DNA of 64,000 nucleotides from Thinopyrum elongatum (Eukaryota; Streptophyta; Magnoliopsida; Poales; Poaceae), in contig CM022303.1 in the NCBI GenBank assembly GCA_011799875.1, positions 300,836,362 through 300,900,361 on the forward strand, in the 5' to 3' direction. Shown here piece after piece: positions 35,586 through 44,584 of the stretch. A program made the position numbers and the translations under genes. Under the pieces are notes generated by a model that did not search any database, was not told the DNA's origin, and saw only the letters and a list, made by a program, of their open reading frames with translations. Position 1 is the first letter of the stretch; each line of letters opens with the position of its first letter.

Positions 35586-37566
35586 TGGTACTCGGCAAGG
35601 CACATGACAGCTGGCCGACGAAAACGGAGGTGCGAGGTTGCACCTCTATTTGCCGGGTGTCGTCCCTTGTGCTCGGCTTATACACCTGCCAGTGGTTCCC
35701 CAAGTGATGTTACATGTCCACGCAATAAGCTGAGTATATTTTCGGCATGCTCGACATATACTTTATCGAGTATACCAACACTCGGCTTACAGCTACGCCA
35801 CTAAAACCCTGTAAATGAAGTAAGTGTTCGGAATATGACAGGCAGGCCCCAAAAAAGACAAGAAATTGGCATGTGCCATGGAATGTCATCTGTTGACCGC
35901 AGAAAAAGTTTCGAGAGATGTGTTTTCTCTCTGAAGCTAGATCTTTCCTCATAAATGACCCAACCTCCGTCAAGGCTTCGGCGAAATGCTCTCAAATTTT
36001 TACCACCCCTCCAAGGGTCGTATGATAATACCACGCCGAGCCTAGTGAATTTCCGCGGATTTAAACGGCAGCAACCGCACGTCAGCGGCCTAGCCTTGGT
36101 CGTCGATGTCGGGGCCTCACTCTCCTTTGGTTGCATAAGGCCTAGTCGTAGACCAAAGACCTATTCTAACACAAACAAATTGGAAAGTCTCGTGTAGTCA
36201 CCCCTTTTGAAGAAAAGCTAGAAGGTAGACGTGTGGGTTTCCACCAAATAGGGGGGGGGGGGCGTGAAATCACAGGAAGAAGAGTCGAAACCACTTCTCC
36301 ATTCGCATGGGGTCCTGAATTTGATATATAAGAGATGTGTAATGAGGGAAAAAGTCAATAACAACTTTGAAGTGGAAAAGTGGCGGCAAAGAGAGAGGAT
36401 GGGAACAGAGGGAAAGTAAGGGCGAGAAAAAAGTGGTGGAAACAACTAGCTGGAGAGGAAGAGGGGAAAGACAAAAATCCATATCTGCACCCGAGCTCAT
36501 CTGCACCCACGCTGACGAAAAAAATCAAAACAAATACTAGAAAATTTCAAAAAATTCCAATTTTTTTTTGTGCGGTAGAAATTTGATACGTGAGGTCCGC
36601 TTCAATTTTCAAATCATTTGGACATCTGATGAGCTCTCAGCAAAAAAGACAAATTGGGGGTCTATAAAAATGTTTACTGTTCATATACTGTTTGGTTCGA
36701 TTTGTATTTTTTGCTGAGACCTGCTCAAATGTCCAAATGAATTGAAATTTGGAGCGGGCCTCACGCATCAAATGTTCTACCGCGCAAAAAAAAAATTAGA
36801 ATTTGTTGAATTTGTCTAGTATTTTTTACTCTTTTTTTTCTAACCAGGTGCCGATGAGTCTGGGCACCGAAACGCCCTACTCAGGGAAAGAAAGAAATAG
36901 AACAAAGAAACACAAACAGAAGGAAAAGAAAAAAATGTGTGTGCATTAAGAAATGAAAGAAATACAACTAAATGCAAATTGTATATATGCTGAGTGTCGG
37001 CACTCGGCTTACAGTTATATGTATTTTAAAAAACAAATGCAAAACTATACGCTGAGCGTTATATATCGGGTTCTCAGCTTATAAGTAACTGCATTAAAAA
37101 ATCCCATATTGTAAGTTGAGTAGCCTTAGTAGACACTCCGCAATCAACTCCCACATCACGATTCGCAAAAAAAAAAAAAAGCATTGTGGCGGAGGGACAC
37201 GTGTCCTCGGACTCCTGGTTTGCCGAGTGTTTTTTGCTCTCTTGGCCGAGATACTGTAATATGCCTGTGTATTTTGGAATGTACTCGGCAGAGAGCGTAC
37301 GTTGCCGAGTGTGCCTTCGTTGCCGAGTTTTTTTTTGCGAAATTTGGCATACAGTCTGTCTGCCAAGCCTCTGCTATTTTACACTATTGTCTAGTCTGTT
37401 TCATCAGATCGGTCTTTTGGTTGCATTGGCTAGACCATGCATTTCTACATGGTATCAGAGACAAGAGGTCTTAAGTTCAAGACCCGGCTGTCGGAACTAA
37501 GTATTTTAGTTACATTGGCTAGAGCATGTACTTCTACACTAGGCAACAACTATTTTTCCTGTAGTG
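35586..37566. mobile_element. Partial CACTA transposon, right terminus preserved
   Basis: The right end is TTTTCCTGTAGTG at 37554-37566, the inverted form of the CACTACAGGAAAA terminus. Many copies of the GCCGAGTGT/CTCGGC type lie at 35590-35790 and 36980-37340, a usual feature of grass CACTA subterminal regions. No left terminus is found; the LINE copy at 34021-35585 abuts the left side, so the element is truncated. No transposase ORF is seen. A separate inverted-repeat element lies inside (about 36480-36880). Confidence 0.65.
36480..36880. mobile_element. Small non-autonomous element with long inverted repeats
   Basis: The left half ('gagctcatctgcaccc', 'aatactagaaaatttc', 'gtgcggtagaaatttgat', 'cattTGGACATctgatgag') is mirrored by the right half on the other strand ('actcatcggcacc', 'aatactagacaaatt', 'gcgcggtagaac.tttgat', 'catttggacatttgag'). 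The arms are about 180-190 bp each around a short centre. There is no ORF. The superfamily is uncertain and the target duplication was not resolved. Confidence 0.65.
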
Positions 37567-37914
37567 AAGCAATACCATCCCTATATTGCATATATATATA
37601 GGCACACATATAGGAGCTAACAATTTGGGTAATATTCGATTACAAAACCTACGCGGACACTATTCTCAAGACTAATTAACTTGAATACAACTTTGGTACC
37701 ACCAGTATTTCGTCATCGGCAATATGACCCGGTAGGTTATATAGGTGGGGTTGCCCTAATTGTGGGCGTTATCAATTGTGCAAACGGGAGCTGGAGTCAG
37801 CGGTGCACTTCTCTTCACATGCCGCTACACCATTCAAATTTTGATCAAGGAATGGTTGGGTCTACAAATCAAAAAGGCGTCTTAGAGTTACTTTACTTTG
37901 GTTAAGGACTTGTG
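37567..37914. other. Unassigned sequence right of the CACTA terminus
   Basis: About 350 bp. The first three bases (AAG) would be the CACTA target duplication, but the left partner is lost. A 74-codon open frame at 37681-37905 is not recognised and may belong to the LINE remnant that follows. Confidence 0.3.
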
Positions 37915-38160
37915 GTGTGCGACAATTGCTCTTGTTGGAACACAAAGGAAGGTGATGAAATCATGATTGTACTTGCCTCTTGGGATATTTGAAGCGAGCA
38001 GAATGCAAGGATCTTCCACAACGAAGCCAAGATGTCATCATTAGTCGTCTCCAAGCTTAGATGTGAGTGGGGAGAGGAATAGAGGGAAGATAATTGGCGT
38101 AATGCGATGGATGATATTACTGAGCCTCGATGGCGAGTATATATTGAGTACAAGATTTGA
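37915..38160 (+). pseudogene. Short LINE ORF2 C-terminal remnant
   Basis: The frame read through stops gives LASWDI.SEQNARIFHNEA and SSLVVSKLRCEW, which matches the usual W-IW-ERN-RIF signature and following helix of plant LINE ORF2. It is only about 80 codons and heavily decayed. Confidence 0.5.
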
Positions 38161-38267
38161 AGGGCAAGACGCCTCCTAAAGATAAGATGAAAATAGTTAC
38201 TATCTAATTCCGGATAATCTCCAACTACAAAATATAACTGTGAGGTTCGCGCTTGGGTTATTTTTCA

Positions 38268-39290
38268 TTTTCTTTTTTTTTTTTGCTATTTCTTTTTTTT
38301 TGGTTGGGGGGGGGGGGGGGGGGGGGATACGCCTTGGGCGTATCATTTCATTGGTAGGAAATGATGGTGAATAGTACAGGGAGTTGCTCCTACTGGCGTG
38401 CGCTAACAGGCGTCAAGAGGAGAGCTTGGTGAGCAGAAGAAGGGGGTTGCTCAGCCCCAATACAGCAAGTCAGGTTACAGGGATGATACGATCTAATCCT
38501 TTGACGCCGTCCTTCGTCCACAGTCTGGCGTCGTCCTTGATGCAAGCCACCAGGTTACTCACCGAGACCAGGCCGTCGTCGAAGATTGCACGGTTACGAT
38601 GTTTCCATATGCTCCAAGCCGAGAGGATGATCATCGATGACAGTCCTTTGCGATGCCTGGAAGGGGACGCGGCGACGGTGGCATTCCACCAGTCGAAGAA
38701 GCTGTAGGCGGTGTCGGGGGGGGGGGGGGGGGGGGGGGAGGACAGTGAGGCGGCACCACGAGAGGTTCTCGTGCCAGGTGATGCGCGAGAACACACACCC
38801 AGCCAGAAGATGGTTCAGTGTTTCGGTTTCCTGACCGCAGACAACGCACAGTGGATCGCCGGGGAGACCATGTCAGGCACGACGCTTAGTCGTCCAGCAT
38901 CGGTCGAGAGAGGCGAGCCAGAGGAAGCACTTAATGTTCTGGGGCGCCCAGCTTTTCCAAATTAGCTGCCAAAAGAGGGCGATAGTGGAGCCAGCGAAGA
39001 GAGCCTTGTAGCACGAGTTCGCGGAGTAGGATCCGTTGGCCATCCAACGCCAAGAGACCGAGTCGGGCTCGCTGGTGAGGGTGACCTGCTGGAGGCACCT
39101 CCAAAGTCCGACGTAGTCCAGCAAGGCAGTCGTGCCCAGGGCGCCATAAATGTCGGTGATCCAGATACGGCCTTGAAGGGCCCCGCACACCAGTCTGGCA
39201 CGGGTTATTGCGGTTGCAAAATTCTTGAGTGCTATCATTCGGAGAAAGAGTAATCCCGCCGTATCGACCTTTAGTGGTCTCGTTTCTTAT
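38268..39290 (-). pseudogene. 5'-truncated LINE, minus strand
   Basis: Minus-strand reading from about 39240 gives a zf-RVT region (DSVSWRWMANGSYSANSCYK, APQNIKCFLWLASLDRCWT, then CVVCGQETETLNHLLAGC) and, after a poly-proline run, SMIILSAWSIWKHRNRAIF. The frame is split by a stop and a shift. The poly-proline run comes from 23 G on the + strand (38716-38738). The element ends towards 38268 with a second run of 21 G (38306-38326) and an A-rich tail (T-rich on +). It is an independent insertion from the + strand LINE at 34021. Confidence 0.78.
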
Positions 39291-39742
39291 CACTTTGTCT
39301 TCTATTCTTAATTACTTGGTGCAGATCTTTTGTCTCTGTTTAAATTGCTGATGAGAAGTATACTAATCATATCCGGCTCAGTACACAAATTTGTTTGGAT
39401 TACTCCAACACGTCGTAGTGTTATAAGACTGTCAAGTGCACTTATAGTTGTATACATGTTGCGACAGGTGCTACTTGTGTGTCATTGCTGAATAAATGCT
39501 ACTTCCTCCAATTGATATTAATTGTACCACTTTGTACTTCTCTAAGCATATGCCACTCCCTTTATCAACATTACCCTACACACATATATAGTTCTGACGG
39601 TGAGACTGCCCTTGTTTTAATTCAAAAAGATTGCCCTTCATGTGTGAAGTTGGTGTGGGTCGTGTCCTTGTATGAATAATAGATTAGTCTTTAACATTGC
39701 AAAGAGGGATTTTTGAAACGTTGCATTTTTATTTTTATGCAG

Positions 39743-39840
39743 CATTGAGGAATTTTTTTATCGATGTTGGGACCTCCCCAACACAGCAAATGATCTCAGT
39801 ATTGAGGTAAAAGATTCACGAGTTGATTACCATACGGCAG
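39743..39840 (+). CDS. Probable second exon (I region) of the MADS-box locus
   Basis: 98 bp sit between an acceptor (TTTTTATGCAG) and a donor (GGCAG|GTGAAG). Reading from its second base gives IEEFFYRCWDLPNTANDL and then SIEVKDSRVDYHT. The IE...F.RYWDL..T.ND pattern is what I expect for the intervening region of FLC-clade cereal MADS proteins, though this rests on memory. The exon needs phase 2 from exon 1, but the visible donor at 33262 leaves phase 0. Using the acceptor seven bases further in (TTGAG|GAA) would keep the frame. No K-box exons were recognised after it. Confidence 0.5.
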
Positions 39841-40452
39841 GTGAAGAGTAATATATATGATGAGTATGAGTAATTCAACACTTTTGTTGTTTATCATGAT
39901 GATGCTCTCTGCCAATTGAATTCATACATCTAGATTATTGATCCGATAGGAAAGAAAATATGCGCATATGAGGGTAGTATTTCTAGGAAGTGCTACAACT
40001 ATATTAATTAATAACAGAATCATTTTAAGTTTTTCACAATATTTATCTGCAATAGTTTAGTTGCACTGTTTGCAGTTTTCTTGTATTTTTTCAAGTTGAT
40101 ATCTTGTTTCAAATTGACTGCATTTCCCTTATTTTTAGCCTTCTGATTGTATCTAAAACTGACGCATCAATCCACACTGCATCTACAAGTTTACTTGTAT
40201 CAGCCACTAATGTTTGAACTTTTAACTTATGGTTGATCCGATTAGACGTTTAGATTCGTATGGTATTTCTTCAACATGGAAGTTAAACGTTGAATTCTAC
40301 TTGAGAATTTTCTACACTGCTAGAAACTGATAAGAATCAGATTGAAGCTATACATATTGTCAAATCAGGGTTAGTTATATATTTTTGTGAGGAATTTGCC
40401 CAAAGTCACATGGAGCTCACTAGTACAGAACGATACATAACTGACTGGACAC
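39841..40452. other. AT-rich sequence after the putative MADS exon 2
   Basis: About 600 bp of AT-rich, intron-like sequence. I looked for K-box coding exons and found none that I can support. The 452 bp before the exon (39291-39742) are similar in character. Confidence 0.3.
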
Positions 40453-40455
40453 TAA

Positions 40456-40770
40456 GAGCGTGTTTGCTACGCTGCATGCTTTTCGTGTTCCCCGGAAGCT
40501 TGGCTCGGTGGAGCCTGTTTGAGGGCATGCAGGCTTTGCGCCAAGTTCTGCGTATCGTTTGGTCGTCCGCAACCTCCCTTTTAGTATAAATTGCACTAGT
40601 CCGAGACTGCATCTGTAAGAATGACCGATCTAAGCGTTTTTAGCCGGCTGGCTGAGGGGTGCTTTAAGTCTCGTGCGTATCTGTTTCTTCATGTGAACCA
40701 GGCAGTCAAACAACTCAGACTTAGCCCGCCAGAGCCTGATTGGGCTTGATGCAGCCTACCAAACACGTTC
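40456..40770. mobile_element. Tourist-like (PIF/Harbinger) MITE
   Basis: 315 bp, with ends GAGCGTGTTTG and its inverted partner CCAAACACGTTC. Homology continues inward (GCTGCAT). The flanking TAA duplication is perfect (40453-40455, 40771-40773). No coding capacity; internal ORFs are artefacts. Confidence 0.85.
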
Positions 40771-40773
40771 TAA

Positions 40774-42167
40774 GTGTCACCTCTCACGAGTATCATGCTC
40801 ATTAAGAGTTTAGGGCCAACAATAAGGAATAAAATCACTAACTTTGTCGTCAATAGAGACACAACTCAAATAAAGAAAAAAAGGCCCATGAGTCTGCCCA
40901 AGCCCGCATCTGCGGTCTCGCCATAGTAGTCATGCCGCAGTCGTGATCCCCGTCGTCTCGATCGCGCTGCTCGCCCACCAGCGCTTTGCCAGGCATGGCA
41001 TCACATTCTTTACCTCACTAGAGAGGTCAATACATGTGGATGACTCCTCACTCGACGTCGATGGGGAGCAACGGGTGGATGACGCCTTGCTCGACAACCG
41101 ATGGCCACTTCCATGCTTGGTGCCACCCACTCCGCGACGATGGTGTGTAGGACAGAGCTTATGAACTTGAGCGGGATGAATAGACCCATCAAAACTTCCA
41201 TTTCAAATTTAAGCTTTTCTACTTGGTTTCCTAGGAAAGCCTACACATAGAAGTCCAATAAAATATGAGTGCCAATGTGAAACTTGCAGAAAGTAGGAGT
41301 AATGGACAAGAGACCGAAACCATGGGTGACACGGCGTTGTTTTCCCGAGGTTCAAATAGTTGGTTCTATCCTACTCCTCGTTGGTGAAGGTTCGAACACA
41401 ATGTCTGGGACCACAAGGTCTCGGCATGGTCGCCTACTAAGATCCCACTAAGATTTGCCCATGTATCTAACCATTGCTTGATACCACAAAGGTCAAAGCT
41501 CACCCGAGATTGATCTTTAAGACGAAGGCAATCACGGGTCATATACAAACTCTTGATTCATGCACACCTTAAAGGCTATTATGTCGCTCACACACCCTCC
41601 ACGACTAACAGCCAAAGCTAAAAATTACTTGGGTGAACTCCCCAAAATCTCTTCAATCAACTCTCCCAGTGACTAGAGGCAAAGAGAGATGGAGCACAAA
41701 GAAGGGTTCAAGAAGGGAGGATCTTGACTTCCAAACTCCCTCTATTATGCTTTCAAAACTCTCACAAAGTTGCTGACCCACTCAAGGGGCATTGGGTATA
41801 TTTATAGAGAAAGCAGAAATATAGTAGTTGTGCATGAGAAAGCGTGCAACTCGCTCGGAAATACTAGCCTTCTAGATATCTTGGGAAAAAGCAACTCACC
41901 GCAAAGTGGCTTGGAGTATTCATAAAGAGAAGTGGAATATGCATACAAATATCATACAATAAATTGTGAAGTCTCCACGTATCAGACATAGGGTATCTCG
42001 TAAGAACACCAGTGCCCTGACTTACAAGGTAAAGGACTCAGAACGCGTATTGGTGATATTCTACGGACCCGACATGGAAACTAAATGAGGAAACTTTCCC
42101 TAGTCTTGATGCTAATCGCAAGTGTGTCTTTGGGAGGGCCAAGCCTTGGAGATCAAGACTAGTTGTG
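40774..42167. other. Unassigned region left of the Copia element
   Basis: About 1.4 kb. It is continuous with 52425 onward after removal of the Copia element and one TATAT copy. Part (about 41340-41760) has the look of repetitive intergenic DNA ('gttttcccgaggttcaaat'). ORFs at 40930-41201 are short and overlap on both strands. I cannot name any gene or element. Confidence 0.3.
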
Positions 42168-42177
42168 TATATTGCTA

Positions 42178-43655
42178 GAGCATCTCCAACGGTTCATATG
42201 TAAAAATAACTAACTTTTGAAGCTTCAAGAGCAAAAAGTGTTGCTCCAACAGACGATCCATATGTAAAAAAAATTGGACCACCGCCTTCCGGAGATGTAA
42301 AATTGAAAACTTCGTGATGCAAATTTACATCACGAGATACAACTGATGTAAAACCGCGGCCGCCCGCCAAACGACCAACCGCCACTTCATTCCCCTTCCG
42401 CCTCGCGACCGCCCGCCCGCGACCCGCCCGCCGCAGCTCCCCGCTCGGCCGCCGCCCCGCCGCAGCTCTCCGACGCCGCCCCGTCGTAGATCCAGCCCCC
42501 CGCCGCCGATTCCACCCCGCCTGGGCCGCCGCCTGCCGCCGCGCCGCCCCATCGCGTCCGCCTCCGCTCCGGCCGCCTCCGCCCCACCCCGACCCCGACC
42601 GCCTCCTCTCCGGCCGCCTCCGCCTCTGGTCCGTCCTCCGCCCGGCCCCCTCTCCGTCCGCCTCCTCTCCGGCCGCCTCCGCCTCTGGTCCGTCCGCCGC
42701 CCCACTCCGTCTGCCTTCACCCCGCGCCGCACGCCGCTGCCCCGCTCCGTCCGCCTCCGCCCCGCGCCGCACGCCGCCGCCCCGCTCCCCGCTCGGCCGC
42801 CGCCCGCTCCCTGATGGCATCGAAGAAGACGCCGAAGGGCAAGTCCGGTTTCTTCGGCATGAGGGCGAAGCCCTCCGGGAACTCCGGAGTGGAGTTCTCC
42901 GACGTCGGGCGGCGTTGGTGGCTCGGCACGTATCCCACCGCCGATGAGGCCGCGCGTGCCTACGACATGGCGGTGTGGCGTGCCGGATGGCCGAAGAAGG
43001 ACCTCAACTTCCCGGAGGTCGAGTCCCAGGCGGTGGCGGAGTGGCTCGTGCCGTAGGGCATCCAGATGGAGGAGATGCCGGCGAAGAAGAGACCGGCGGT
43101 TGTCGTCGCTCCCGGCGAGAGCGACGAGGCGGCGATGGCTCGGTTTGCGCGAGAGCATCCGCAGTATGTCCAGGCCGAGCTGGAGCACTACTAGAAGCAC
43201 GGCGTCAAGGAGAAAAAGAAGGGGGTGAAGAAGGAGGACGAGGTCGGCCCCTCGACTGTGATCCCTATCGAGTCATCGGATGAGGACTGGGGTGACTCCG
43301 AGGAGGAGGACGAGGGGTGCGATGACCCGACCAAGGACGAGTTCTGGGAGCAGTTTCGCAGCTCCGACGACGAGGAGTAGTTTCATCTAGTAGTTCGAAT
43401 AAGTAGTAGTTGAATTTGTGTATGAAACTATGTTGAATTTCATGTTTGAACTATGTTGAGATGAAGTAGTAGTTGGTCATTTTAATCTTCGTTTTGGACC
43501 ATCTGTTGGAGTTGCTCTTTTATTTACATCTCCGTTTGGGACCATCTGTTGGAGTTGAGCCTTTTTTGGAGATGTAAAAAGCACTTTTTGGTGCTCCAAA
43601 TTTGGACCATCACCGGTTTGAACCGTCCAAATATACATCATCTATTGGAGATGCT
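42178..43655. mobile_element. PIF/Harbinger-like non-autonomous element carrying an AP2-domain ORF
   Basis: Termini are GAGCATCTCCAAC at 42178 and its inverted partner TTGGAGATGCTC ending 43655. The arms share a 'catat/atatg' and 'gatgtaaa' type subterminal texture. Flanks are CTA (42175-42177) and TTA (43656-43658). Since the host Copia LTR has TTA at bases 3-5, this is a 3-bp TTA duplication with one later change. Size is 1,478 bp. No DDE transposase or Myb-like ORF is seen. The cargo is a very GC-rich leader (42350-42810) and an AP2-domain reading frame on the + strand. Confidence 0.82.
42814..43380 (+). pseudogene. AP2/ERF-type domain protein with acidic tail, two in-frame stops, inside the Harbinger-like element
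   Basis: ATG at 42814 opens one frame of 189 codons to TAG at 43378-43380, broken only by TAG at 43054 and 43192. Residues 11-72 form an AP2-like domain: GFFGMRAKPSGNSGVEF, RRWWLGTYPTADEAARAYDM, KKDLNFPEVE. The WLGT..T.EEAARAYD core is diagnostic for plant AP2/ERF DNA-binding domains; the usual YRG(V/I)R start is FFGMR. After the first stop comes MARFAREHPQYVQAELEHY, a lysine-rich stretch, and a Glu/Asp-rich C-terminus (EEEDEG, FWEQFRSSDDEE). I recall similar AP2-plus-acidic-tail ORFs as repeated sequences in grasses, so this is probably element cargo and not a host gene. The first stop fits CAG to TAG and the second TGG to TAG. Confidence 0.72.
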
Positions 43656-43658
43656 CTT

Positions 43659-43775
43659 AGAGTTATATTTATTGTGGCCTTTGGCCTTTTGCATTCTGGT
43701 CTTTGGCATCCCCTGTACATGTATATATGATGGCTTTTGTCTCCTAATAATACTAAGTTGCATATTTTCCTAACA
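43659..43775 (+). repeat. 5' LTR of the Copia element (all but its first five bases)
   Basis: It runs from GAGTTATATTTATTG to TCCTAACA and matches the 3' LTR apart from a 23-bp stretch absent from the 3' copy. The missing stretch lies between near-identical 'ggcctttggc' and 'ggtctttggc' words, so the 3' copy probably lost it by slippage. Confidence 0.85.
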
Positions 43776-43787
43776 TGGTAACAGAGC
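43776..43787 (+). other. Primer binding site, initiator tRNA-Met type
   Basis: TGGTAACAGAGC directly follows the 5' LTR and differs by one base from the standard Copia primer site TGGTATCAGAGC. Confidence 0.8.
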
Positions 43788-44577
43788 TTTAGGTTCTTTT
43801 TTCGCACGCTGCAACTCCTGCTCGATCCAATCACACCACCGCGATCATCCTTTCCCGGCTACGCTGCTCCAAATCGTCTCCTGCCTCTGCTTGGCTGTTG
43901 CCTCTCGCGCGTGCAGTTTCCTCTGCTGCCGCTGCTATATTCTTCCTGGCCATCATTCCCCGGTTCCCGTCCTTGCAAGATCGATCTCGATCTAGACAAA
44001 GGAGGTCGCTGATTCCGCGCCCAGCCGCCGTTCCTCGTCGGTTTCGGCCGCTGGTTCCTGCATCCTAGATCGAGACACCCGCCACTGACCTGTTCTGGCC
44101 GTCGTGCCGCCTTCTGCTGTTTGCTGCCAGCTTCCACTACCGCCCTCCGCCGGGATTTGGTTCGGGCCGCCGCCGCTGCCTCGTCTCTGACTGCCGCTCG
44201 AGGTCAGGCCGTCGCGCGCCGGCCTTTGGCCCTCACAGGTCTCGCTGCTCTCCGCCGGCCGGTGCTCCCAGGCTGGCCCCGTCCGCCTATCACCGCCAAC
44301 CGCCCATCCGGCCCCGCCCTCGATCCAGTCGCCGCCAGACTGCTCCTGGTTGTGGCCCTCGTCTGGCTGCCGTGACTGCTCCTGGCCGCGGCCCTCCCTC
44401 ATCCTCGATTCGCCTCCTCCTGGCTGTGGCCCTCGTTTGGCCGCCGCCGCCCCCGCCCCCGCCGGCCGATTCTGGCCACTGCAGCCGGCTGTTCGCGGCA
44501 TTTCCTATTGTGGCCCTTGTGTGGCGTTGGTCGCCCAGAGCGTGTCTGCTTCCTCGCTCGGTTGATCCCATCGGGAG
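43788..44577 (+). other. GC-rich Copia leader without a readable gag
   Basis: About 800 bp, rich in C and G, with internal repetition of 'ctgctcctgg.tgtggccctcgt' type words (44335-44430). ORFs on both strands are low-complexity. No gag matrix, capsid or zinc knuckle was recognised before the nested insertion. Confidence 0.5.
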
Positions 44578-44584
44578 TTGACAG

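Noticed and set aside
42325..43200. 291-codon minus-strand ORF opposite the AP2 frame
   Set aside because: It is the antisense shadow of a GC-rich leader and of the AP2 frame, and is Arg/Gly-rich.
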